Under the pieces are notes generated by a model. The model was not told where the DNA came from, ran no database searches, and saw only the letters and a list, made by a program, of their open reading frames with translations. A stretch of 64,000 nt of DNA from Tubiluchus corallicola (Eukaryota; Priapulida; Priapulimorpha; Priapulimorphida; Tubiluchidae): the NCBI GenBank assembly GCA_030141605.1, contig JAQGDQ010000182.1, forward strand, positions 298,001 to 362,000. Direction: 5' to 3'. Positions 1 to 12,600 of the stretch are shown here, piece by piece. The position numbers and the translations under genes are program-made. Each line of letters opens with the position of its first letter. The first letter of the stretch is position 1.

Positions 1-3000
1 TTTCCGGCAACAGTGCACATCTCTTTCTTAAGCTGCCAATTAATAACTAGGTACCAGATTTTCTAGATTTAAACTTACACACAATTTCACTGCCATTAAT
101 TTTATCCCCGGAACAGTTACATGCTTGTGGGCACATATCTGGAATTATTACATTTATACCGTTTACAGTTGCATTTAGCCATTACAGTTATTGCAGCATG
201 TTTTAACTTTTAGTAAGATGTAGAGACTTGAATTTTGTTGCTCTGTAGTCTCTGTACCTATCTGATCGGGCAGCACAAACGGACAGTACGCATGCAAAGG
301 TGTGGAAGGGCACCAAAGCATTTTTTGATAAAACCTATACTTTTAATTACGTGCTGTGCTTATCCTGTGTTTAGAGTCACCAAGGTTGATTTTCTACTAA
401 GATATGTGATGCAATGAATACAGTAACTAACCAGTGATCACAAATTGCATGTTAAACATTACAAATTTTTATTTTTATCTGGCAGCATAAAGCTACTACA
501 ATTATCTTGTCAAACCACTGAAAAACTAATAATAAATCTAAAGTCATTCTTAAAAGCAAACGGCAATTATACCAAAAAGAAAAAAAAATAAAACAGCAAT
601 GCAAAAAATTATTTTAAGATAATAATTAATCATAACAGTACTATAACAAATTGAACAGGCAAACAATCGATTAAATAAATGTATAAATTTCACCTGAAAG
701 AGAGCGCCAGTTGTAATCTAAGTGTTCCACAGGCTGTGATCTACTAAGTATTATTCTTAGTACAGCAATGATACAGCTTGTAAGTTTTTCGTACAGTACC
801 TCTACTTAAATTTGGAACACTTGAGCTTAGTGCATCTGAGACCCCTTTTTTGATATCTGAACATTGAGGTGATAACTGTTTATAATATATACAAAACAAT
901 TCCTACAAAAATCTGTCACACAATTCTTAATAATATAAAACATAAATCTGCACTAATCTACGCAAGGAAATCATGTATAATAACGATCATGCTGTTTTAC
1001 ACAACATTATAAACACCTTATTTAAATAAAAAAAGCTTAATCAATAATGATAAAACATAATAATTCGTTTCACAGAAAATTATGTGACCGGGTGTAGATA
1101 CGTCATGATATATAATGATTTATTCCTAATGGTAGTAAACTATAATATATACACAAATGTAAGCTATATCTGATTTACAAACATAATATAAATGCCATAT
1201 CAGGCCAATCATAAAAATACAGTGACATTATTATTCTTGATTTGCTAACAGAGGTCTGCATCAAGTGTTTTGTAAACAAAGCGACCATAAAGGTAAAACT
1301 AACATCTAATATTCATAACAATGTCAACCACAAACAGCCATGGAAGCATTCGCCATTCGAATAGCAAAATGTCGTAATAACAAGTGAATAAATATAACAG
1401 AAAATCATCAAAACAATCAAGTTTTTTAAACTTCAGTGATTATGATTTGATTTCATTGGATTATTGATAATCATGACATTTACAGCTGTCATGTGTTACA
1501 AACTTGGTCACCAAGCTTAATTATTATAAAAAAAATTTGTTAAGCGAAGACGCTATAGTAGTTATAATGTTCTAAAAATTCTAAAAGTAAACACCATTCA
1601 AATGTATGTAAGAGTAAATGTCTGAAGCAATAAAATTCAGGCAAAATTATATAATGGTACCCAATTGTTATATTCTCCATTTGATGTTTCAATCTCATTG
1701 CATATGAAACCACAAACAGTGAAAGGTGCATCCAAAACTTTTTCCTAGCATACAAAAATAACATCAGATTTTGAGGATAGAGGTTAGGCTAATAATCTGA
1801 GGCAGCACATGACACTGGTCAAAGCACGTATTTTTACCCTGAATACTACTAAGCTATTGCTTTGTATAATTATTGAGGTATAACAGGTAATCATTTTCAA
1901 GCAGTGACCAGTTCTCACTGTGGCTTTTTTCGCTTCAATTTTTCACTATTTTGTTAAATGCAAGCATCAGTACAAAACTCTGCATTTAATTCTTTTGCAT
2001 GTATGTTTGTAATGTTTAAAAGTTGCTGCTTGATGCATAACTCAAATTAGTGGTGTAAGTTCATCACTAAAATGAGGTAAGTTAGGGACAGACAGCTATA
2101 TGCTGTCAAGCAACAAGGAATAATGAACTTTAATCTTATTTAACCACAGCGAAGGCTGGTCATCTGTTAAGGCATGCAGATGGTGCTATTAACAATTAGA
2201 CAACACTAGTACAATTTATACTATAAAAAACATGAAGGGTGTTAGTCAGAGGTTTATCCGGTTACACATCTTGTACAAAAAAACCAGTTCTACCAATAAC
2301 TCTACTGAATGAAGTACCTGACCTACATTTTCACTAAAAATAACATTGTCTTTCACGTGTTAACCCTGAGTTACATTACAATGCGCCCGCTGTGAAAAAT
2401 AGACTGCTTTAATCTGCCTTGCATCAAACACCAAGCATTTTATTAATTAGCATAATTATGTGATGAGGTAATCAGAACACTGTGCATAGCATCAGCACAA
2501 ATTTCACTTCTAAAAGATAAATTATAAAAAAGTTTAAATACCAAGACAACATTAGAAGCACCCTATCATACAAGCAATTGAAGAAGGCATACCTAATACT
2601 GTAAACTAACAATCAAAATATGACGACATTACTGTACCCAATCAATCACGTACAACACACCCACAGCAACGGAAAAAACTACATTAACAATAATTACATT
2701 GGACCCAAATAATCGCATGTAGTAGGTGGTAATGTAACATTATACAAATTAGCCTATATTCTACGCAGTGTAAATCTGAAGTACCATACAGATCTTGATT
2801 ATCATCGATATCGCAAGCTCTTATTTATGTGGGTGATGATCTTCGAACTAAAAATATGAACTTGTGTGTAACATGCTTGATACTACTCTACATAATTATG
2901 TTTTTACATATGTATTAGCTATTATTTCTTTATATGTACAAGTGACTGACAATACACTACAAGTGAAAATCATGAGCAAGTACTTCTAATGATAAACAAT

Positions 3001-3039
3001 AATACAGTTGAACGATGATGATGATGATAATAATGCAGG
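1..3039 (-). other. 3'UTR and downstream flank of the zfhx gene
   Basis: AT-rich, no coding region that I can support in either strand. The 3'UTR must begin at 3039 and run leftward. Reverse-strand AATAAA hexamers occur at 2444-2439 and 1124-1119, among others, but none can be chosen without transcript data. Several near-homopolymer A runs (for example around 590) are present. The short open frames here look random. Confidence 0.5.
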
Positions 3040-3650
3040 CTAGTGTTCAGCATCGGGCGGTTCAGAACTGGCTGCTGCAGCACTTTCTGTGGCTTCGGAA
3101 TTAGCGTTCGATTTACTGAGTTTAGATGAGGTAGAAGCTTTATCGTCACCTTGCTTGGTGGTGCTGTCCTCGGTGCTGTTGCTGACGTGCACTGCCCTCT
3201 TGCGGTGGGATTCCTGCGAACAATGGTACTTGAACTCGTCTTGAGTAGCAAAGCACTGTTGATTGTGGCCTGTAATTTCACTAGATTTACACACACAACA
3301 TAGATACTGGATTTGAACTAATTTTAAAATAGCTCCAACATTTGAACCCACTGACGGACAGGCGGTACGTTGGTGATTTAGGCACAGTGCTTCAGCCGGA
3401 TACACTAGATGGCAGTTCTTGCAGACGAATCCCACCTCAACATCAGTCAGTTCAGCGAAGGAATAATCACTTGAAGAAAGGGAAGACTTCAGATCTTCGC
3501 TTGATAAGGAATCCTGACTAAACTTGACCATAGTGGCATTACCTTCAGCTAGCTTCTGAGAGATTTCATGTAATGTAGATGGTGGCACTTGCAATAATTG
3601 CAGAGGAGTGCCATGAGTCAGTGGATCATATGCCATCAATCCCGATGCAC
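3040..3650 (-). CDS. zfhx3/4: Last coding exon: C-terminal fingers and stop (residues 3012-3214)
   Basis: Acceptor TATATTTTACAG precedes 3650; the two leading bases complete a Gly codon begun in the previous exon. The sequence LMAYDPLTHGTPLQLLQVPP, then the finger CKNCHLVYPAEALCLNHQ (residues about 3088-3109) and a second Cys/His cluster at about 3129-3160 (CCVC ... CFATQDEFKYHC ... H), matches the arrangement expected for the C-terminus of the ZFHX3/4 family. The tail is Ser/Ala/Glu-rich and ends DAEH with TAG at 3042-3040. The second cluster has irregular spacing and may be a degenerate or RNA/protein-binding finger. The 3'UTR follows directly. Confidence 0.94.
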
Positions 3651-6600
3651 CTGTAAAATATAAAATAAAATCCAGTAGATGTATAAGGGACTTGTGACAA
3701 AGACACTGCTGCCTTATCTTAGAGGAATGTCATTAGATAATTAGCTAGATACCGGTCCTACCAGGTCTATGTACATTAAGAAAGTCCTGTGACTGAGTCA
3801 TGGCTTGCACACAATACACAGTGCTAAACTGTATTTATCTTTAATTGTTTATGCAGTAACAAATGTAGTACATACAAAAGTAACCTTTCTAAGCAAAGGA
3901 CGTGCAACTTCCGAGTTCAGAAACAAAAGGGCATGTAAAAAATAAAAGAAAACTAGATGCGTTAATCAACTCTTTCATGTTGCTTCATAGACCAGTAAAG
4001 AAATTCACATCTGTCACTTCATTTCTCTACTTGCCTCCCAATTTCCTTTTCCATCTTTAACACTCCAAAGCCTAATTTTCTTGATTAGAAAGAAAAGGCT
4101 CCTTCTTGGTAATTTACCGCAAAGGAAAATGTGATTAGCTCAAGAATGAGCAGCCTAACAACTCTTTGACTTTGCCAGTAAATCAGCAAACAAATGCCTG
4201 GTTTGTTAAATATTCAGGGAAAGCCATTCTGTATTCGTTAGTAGCCAATGCTTGAGGATGAGCTTGTTATAGGTGGCTGATCTGATAACTGATGTTTTTC
4301 GCCATCCCTTCCTATTTGTTTGGTTACTTAATTTCTATGTATTTTTTATTGGGATAAAAAATAAATGATTTGATTTAGGGGAAATTCAATGGCTTCACAG
4401 AAATTAAACAGACAGACTAAACTGGATTAAGTAAAGGGTCCAGATGGCCAACATGAAAAAAATTGCTAGAAAAAGTGTAGCTTTCATAATTAGAAAGGTC
4501 AGGCTATATTAAAGAACAAGGTCAAATGTTGACTGGATTTAAAGATTAGGTATTGACAAACAGAAGAGAATAGAATAACAACAGAATCAAAGATATTAGA
4601 ACATTACGAAGTCAAATTCAGAAATAAAACTTCGGGTAAATTAAAATGGCTGTCAGTAAGTACCAAGTCCAATATGCTTGAATTCATTCAAGTTAGCTAT
4701 GACTAAGCTTAATATGCAAGGTAATGTAAAAAAAACTTCTTGATAAATTTATCGAACATTGGCAAGTGGCAACTTAAACAACCCCTTGAACTAAATTTAA
4801 GCATCAATGTCGTATTGCTGAGCCTGAGAGTGACTGCAAGGATAGCATCAATACATATTTTAGACAAGTTTTACATGAATCTGCATCACCAAAGCTCCAC
4901 TAATTACCTCTTAACTTCGCAAAATTAGCTCGTAAGATAACAATAAGCCAGCAGTAACTACTATGGATTACCCTATAACTGCTTGCCAAGCAAATATGCA
5001 TGCTGTGTGAGGGATCCCTCGAGGTTTATCTCCTTATAAAATGGGGGAACATTAGCTTGGTTAAGTAATAAGTATCAGTTTATTGCAGACTTTAGTGAGA
5101 AGGCTACTAGTACACGATGAGCTTAAACTTTTCATAAGCTTGTTGCACACGTGGTAACGATTGCAATGTGAGTGGCTTCGCCTGCCACGTGCAATTAAGT
5201 CACTGCGTGACGTCCTACACACCTTAAAAAGAAAAGCTAACAGTCTCAGCTTGATATGAAAAGATAACATTTTCGTGACAATTTGCAGAATTGCCAAATT
5301 TGCTTTGATTTTCCTCACTCGTCTTTTCGATTTTTACTAAGTCTTTCTTTAGCTTCAGAGAATAGAAAATGAATCGTGCGAGAACAATAACAATAATTCT
5401 TGTAGAAAACCTGGTCAAATTTCTAACATATGCCGCCATCGAGACATGATGCCGACGTTGTATTTCACTACTTCTCTGATTTTCACAATTGAACTTTGAC
5501 ATCTAGAAAACTTCTTTCAAACTCGATTTAATTTCAATGATTTGGTTTGGAGGCGAATCAAATAAAGACAAGAACAAGACGAACAGAATAGCTGGGTCAT
5601 CACGTTAGCGAAAAAAGTTTGAAAACAACACTGAGTCTTGTAAGTACATGGATGGGTGAACCACTAAGCAAATCTTTTCCAGGCAGTTTCATCTCTGGAC
5701 AGCTATTTATTTCATTTTGGACATCTGTACACCCAAGCATGGCATAAGACACAACAGATCATAGACACATTACCTGCTGTACTCGCAATTCAACCATTCA
5801 ATTATACAATAGCCTGAGCTCTCTGACATAGGGAAACAGTTCATTAAGTATTGCTAGAACAATAAAGCTGTGCTCCCAGAATAGCTGCAGGGTAATTATC
5901 CTCATTTAGAAATAGTAATGAAGCCAAGGCAGAAGGAAAATGAAACCACTGATATCATGCGAACACATGACATGATTCTAGGAAAAAGGAGGGAGGAGAG
6001 AAAAATGACAGATACACAGAAAAGGGGAGAGGGAGCGAGTGATTTCTAAAGCGAATGCACATGTGCAGTAGTCCAGTTTTAGTTTTATAAAACAGTTTTG
6101 AGTAACTGAAGAGCAATCATTGCAGATTATTTGGTAATTGTTGTCAAAGGTGTAACCAAATAAAAAGCAAGATTTCAGAGTTTTATTTGTTTTAATGTTG
6201 TTCAGGACTCACAGTTTCGTCTACTTTTTTCTCCTCTACATTCTTTTGCTTATCTTTACCCCATTTCTTATTCTTTCTCAATTGTACATTAATACATTTA
6301 TACATTTATAGTACTTCTATAGCAGATTTGATAAACAAACAAACAAACAAACATACAAGCATACATACAAACAACAAACAAGCAAAGAGTGTACCAATAG
6401 TGAGAACAGGTATGGTTAAATACAATGTTCTAGAGCATAAAATTTTATCCTGCATTGTATGTTGGCAGCACATACTAATGAACTGTTAATTGAACACTAA
6501 TAAATCACATGAGATCACATCAAGCTGACAGTAACTATTGGCGACAAGTAGTGCACAATATAATGTATATTACTAATTATAGTTGGCCTGTTAATTAATG

Positions 6601-9600
6601 AATGTCATTGGATGCTGTCGCTAGTGGTAACAGCTGCATCATCTCGCCTACCTACAGCATCAGAGGAGGAAAATGACATTTTGTTATTAGAAGTCTGTTT
6701 AGACAATTTTTGTATGCGCTCATTGTAATGCACTAGTGAGTACAATAATAGTATGTTCTAGTCTGAGGGCACAGATAATGGAGACTATTTGCACTCGGAA
6801 GTATACATGTCTTTACAGCAACAAAGCTGGTTAGATCTTGAAGTTTCATGAATTTAAAATTGTGGTAAAAACAGTATGACTGTTATTTAACACAAATTAT
6901 TTTATTTATCTTCACTTTTTTCCCTCACAAGAAAATTAATAATAATTATAATCATGGTTTTAGAGACAAATGGACTAAGAAAGAAATAAACAGTTAAATT
7001 TAACAGGAAAGATGGAATACATTATTATGTTAATGCTAGTTTCCCTAAACTAGAGCTACAACAAGTTCATACCATGTTACAGAGAGAGTGACAAGCACAT
7101 GCAAACTAATGGTAAGGCAAGGAGAAAGTAAAATCACACGATCAAAGCATTTTAGTTTGGATTAGTGTAAAAACACTCACAAAAGAGCAAAATAGAAACG
7201 GGTCTTCTCGAAAACATTCTACACATTTTTGTTTTCTATCAAATTAGCAAACAAATTAAGTAATTGCAAGTAGAAGATTCATGTAGTTCCCAAAACAATA
7301 GATCAGACGCTCTACTGCCATTGATCGAGCAAAGTGGTTCAGTTGCAGTAAGTTAGTACCCAGGTGATCTCATGAAGGTAGGATGTCTTTGCATTTTACA
7401 GACTCAATTTTTCGCAGATTTCTTATTTGAGAAAAGTTAATTTTATCGAGTCCTGCTTGTACTTTCAAATTACAAGTACAAAAAACGGTAACTGTGATGA
7501 TCCACTGTGTCTAACACATATAATCAAATGCAAAGTCATGTTAAACACATCCACATGGAAATGGTATGCCATGCTAAGTACAGCCACATAGTACTCGTAC
7601 AATAACTATTTTTTATACTTCTGTTTAAATCATTATTATTTTAAATAAACATACCTGGCATCATTGCAGGATGCATGAATGTAGCAGCAGGCATGGCAAA
7701 TGGATTTAATCCACCAAACAAGTACGGGAAGTATGCCATCATCTCGGGAGAAGCAGCCAGGGCACCCATCCCTAAGGCAGCGGCTGGAAAATCGGCGAGA
7801 GGATTAAGTCCCATAGCCATAAGTCCACCCACTGCCTGTTGAACTCTGCTGGCCTCAGATGGTTCAGTCTTTGTCACAGTTTCCTATCAAACAAAACAAA
7901 AAAATTAAAGTGCATTGTTACTGAAACAACAAACTGGTTTATATGCTCATCAGCAGTCAATTTAGACACTCATGTGAGATATACCTGTCAGTCAGCACAC
8001 AACTTTTATGGAATGACAAGTACAAGTACATGGCATGTTGTAAAATATGACAGTCCTAAAGCAATGCTACAAAAGAAATTAAAGAGATAAAAAATATCAA
8101 AAATATGAGCAAGACTTCTGAAGCACACCTCAAACTATTTGATAATTATCTGTTATTCATTAAAAAAAATAAAATTAAAATAAGTGACTATTGATATCAG
8201 ATAGACAACCAAAGCTTTGCCAAGGTAGGCAAAATAGGAACTGTAAATAAAACAAATGTCAAGCAACTTACATAACAAAGCAAAAAAATACCTTAGATGA
8301 TGTAATTGCTTTTGTGTTTGTTGTTATTGATGCAGACGAGGTAGAAACAGAATTGTGAAGAGACTGGAGACCGGCCACTGATGCGGCACTTGGTGAAATT
8401 CCTAGGCTTTGAAGTCCTGCAATCGCCTGCAACTGCTGAACCATCTGAGTCTGCTGTGTTGCCATGGCTGCTGCAGCACGATCTGCTTCTTGTTGCCTGA
8501 CAAGCTGGGATAAGACCGGTTCGGGAAATGAGCTTGACGGCACCTCTTCCTGGTTTTGGACACAAAGTACGACATTGTCAATGTGCCGCTTTGTGAAAAT
8601 GTGATCCTGAATGGTCCACTTGTGTGAATAAGTAAACTTGCACATTTTGCATTCTTCTGGCGGACGATGGCTCAGATCTACTTCTTGCCCAAACTGTTTC
8701 GAAAGTGTCAGTTTGTGTTTCTTTTCTTTCGCCCTTGCATTCTGGAACCAAACTTGCACCACACGCTTAGGCAAACCAATCTCCTTACCGAGCAATTCGC
8801 ATTCTGCCATTGTCGGTGTCTTATAGTCAGCAAATAAGCACTTCATGACCTTGATTTGCAAGTTTGACATCTGAGTGCGATATCGCTTTGGATAACTTGA
8901 CTGTCGTAAACTACCAGTGCTGCTGTTAGGCGAAGTTGGATTCAGGTCCCCAGAATTGCTGAGATTGTCCTCATCCATGCTATGTGCTTCAGAAAATGTT
9001 TCAGAATGTTCAACATCCTCTGCACCAATTGGACGATCATCTTCTGCACTCTTTTCACTGTTATTAGACATCTGCATACCAGTAGATGATTTCTCCACAT
9101 TTTTGTTTTCTACATCAACGCGCACTGGTTTACTCAGATCTAATGGAATTTCTCCTTCCTGTTTATTCATTGCTGTTTTTGGAAGAACAAGCCCTGGTTT
9201 ATGGCTTGGAGAACTAAGTTCATCAAGGTAACGCTTGAGCGAATCCTCGTAAAAGCGTTTCATTGTACTGTGGACACTATCGGTATTCGAAGACAGGTTG
9301 AAAGTGGTCATAGGACTGGTAACTGCACTTCCTAGACCAACTGTTGCTGATGCGCTAGTCAAACTACCTTGCGACAACTCTGCCTCAGGCTCAGCATTTG
9401 GGATAGCATCAATATTAATTTCACTTCTGGATACTTGATCTGCATGTTTTGTTGCCAAATGTGATTCCAGGGCAGTACGAGCTTTAAACAAAGCTCTGCA
9501 AAATGGACAACGTTTATGTATTGTCTGATGGTGTGAACGAAACTGCCCTTTCCTTTCTCGAGCACGAGTATTCTGAAACCATACCTGCACGACTCTCTTT

Positions 9601-12600
9601 TTGAGGCCAACCTCATGTGCAATGCCTTCCAGCATCTTGCGACTTGGATTTGAATCAAGTTGGTACTGTTGGTATAAGAAATCCAATTGCTCAGGTAGAA
9701 TAGTTGTTCTTAACCTTTTGTCTTTATGTGAGTCACTCAGTGGATCTTCAAAAGCTTCCTCGGCTCTACGTTTTGCAGCCATTGTTTCTTGCGAAGAAAG
9801 ATGATCAATTGTGCTTTCCTTTGGCAGCTTTTCGAAAAGAGAAGGATTCATGTAGTGGATGTTTTGATGCTCTTGCCACAGATCAAAGCGTTTAAAAACT
9901 AAATTGCAGTGTTCACAAGAAAACAAGTAACCGGCATCGTCCTGGGACACAGACGGCTCAACTTGTGAAACAGAAACAGGTGCGGAAATGGGCGTCGCAT
10001 ACAAACTGTCTAAGCTAGTATCATTGCTGGCCTGACTTCCTTCAGAGAAACTTACGGGCGTAAAATCCGAACCAGGCTTATTAATTTCATCTTTGTAGCA
10101 CAATGTCTTCTGATGTTTGATTAACTCATAGTACCGTTGGAAGACTAATGAACACTTCTTGCATTGATAATTCAGGCCCGGCGTTCTTTTGTATCTAACT
10201 TCATCTTGATCACCTTCAGGAGGCGGTTGATTCTCATACATCTTTCTAGCTTTCTGACGTGCGTTTTGGAACCACACGACAATCACCCGTGGACTAAGAT
10301 TAAGAATTTTTGATAAGTGATCAAGATGATCGTCTTTTGGATAAGCATTCTGTTCAAAAGAGTCCTGCAGCATTTTGATTTGGAAATCTGTGAAACGAGT
10401 TCTGTTTGCTCTTCTGCTTAGATCTGGTGATCTGTGTTCTGGACCTAATGCATTGCTAGATCCTGGTGGAGGTGGCATAGCCACAATGGAGCCAGGACTC
10501 AAAGACATCAGAGGAGACACTGGACTTGTTGTTGTAGGTGGTACTATAGAGGATGGTTGAGTTTCAGTGGGCTGAGAGGACATGCAAGAAGTGACTTGTG
10601 ATAACGCTTCAGCTTTAATATTAGTAAGTGTAAATGCTGTACTAGAACTTGTTGAATATGAGGGAGCAGAACTAATTGTCGAAGGTATTGAGGTGGAAGA
10701 TGTAACAAGTGAAGGTTTTTCACCATCAGATGAACATGTTAACACAGGTGGTTTTGTGTCTTGTTTTTCATCATGTATTTCAACCTTAATTGGAAACATA
10801 GATGGTACAGTAGGTTTGCTTTCAGATTTCCCCTGAACTAAACTTGGTTGATGCAATTCATTTCCATCTTTTTTATTATCTTGTTGTACCTTTTTAGCCT
10901 TCAAAGCAACATTTATATCTCCAGTGCGTTCATATTCTTCCAAATTTAATGTTGTTGATGGAGGGTTGTTAAAGTTGTAAGGGGAATCTTTGTTTCTCTG
11001 TCTTTCTTTAAATAAAGTGTTTCTGAACCAATGTTTAATCACTTTTGGTGGCAACCCAGTCATTTCACACATTTCCATTATCTGTTCTTCATTTGGTGAG
11101 TTGTTAATATCAAAGTGTGCACGCAGAACCTTCAGCTGCTCATCGTTGATACGTGTTCGAGCACGTTTTTGTTCTTGCGATCCTAGTGCACTAGTTTGCT
11201 GCTGCTGCTGCTGAGCTGTAGGTGACGTGAAATCAGCAGTAACTTGTTGTACGTTATGCTGCTGCAAAGGATCGACATGGGGTGACATCATCATTGGCAA
11301 CAATGGGCGAGGTATGTTCATGGCAGCCAGCATTGGCATGTTCATGTTTACAGGAAAACCTAAGTTGAATCCAAGATTAAGCATACCAGGTGGTATCTGT
11401 GATAAATCAAGTGTTTGGAAGCTCTGCTGCTGAATCTGAGGAGTGGAAGTTGTTTCAGATGCAGCAGAAGTCGCAGGTGTTGCAGAAACATCTTGTTGCA
11501 AAGTAACTTCAGCAGAAGATGCGATGCTTGTCTCTGGTATTTGAGACTGTTGCTGATACATCAATTTCTTATCAAACTCTGACTTGAAAACTTCTGAAAA
11601 TTCTTCGACATCCTTCATTGGAACTGTTTCCTTGTGTACAATTTCTCTATGAGCTTTTAAAACCCAAATGCTAGAAAATTCTTTACAGCATCTTTGACAT
11701 TTGCTTTTGGCAAGTTCTGGAGGAGTAATCTTTTTGTTGTCTACAGCAACAGATTCTTCTGAATCTGCCTTTGGTTCATTAATCTTGTTACTTGTCTCAT
11801 TACTGTCTACAGCTGTTGCTTTCACACCCACATTTTCATCACCAGGTTTTCTTTCTTCTGGTTTCCTTTTTTTGCGATTTTCATTAAATTGCATCACAAT
11901 TTCAAATCCGTATCCTTCCAAAAGTCTCTTGTGAACAGATGGTTTCGCTTTTCTAGTACATGGCTTCGTTGATAAGATTTGTTGAACAGTAGGCTGAGCT
12001 ATAGAAATCTCAGGAACAACATGAGAACTTGAGGGTGTTGACTTAGAAGAAGCTTGGTTATTAGAAGTTTGTGGTAAGCAGAAAAATTTCTGATGTTGCA
12101 TGAGGGACTCTTGACTCACAAAAACGGAATTACACTGATGGCACGAAAAAACAGTTGAAGGAAACAGTACTGCAGGTTGAGCAAGCTGACCAACAGGAAT
12201 TGTAGGCATTAGGCCAGATGATGATATCATGGGCGAAACTAGATTGGCAACGGATGATACAACATTAGTTGAAGTTTGTATCGGAAATGATTTAGATGAC
12301 TGTGATGATGATGGTGTTGACTCAGCTATAGACACATGCGAAGATGAAACACAAGGTGTTAAATTTTGCTTTGTAAGCAGCATCTCAGCAAGAATCTTTT
12401 TATGCTCGTGCTGCAATTGAGCTTGAGATTTCTGCATGTCAGGTGACTCAATCAATGGCTGACTCAGGTCAACTTTTCCAGTTAAAGCAAGCTCTTGTAG
12501 CTTAGATGCTCTGGTTTGATGTAGTACAGACCTCATGTGGATGTCCAATGTGGAGCTTTGAGTATAGGAAGCTTTACAGATGTTACACTTATATGGTTTC

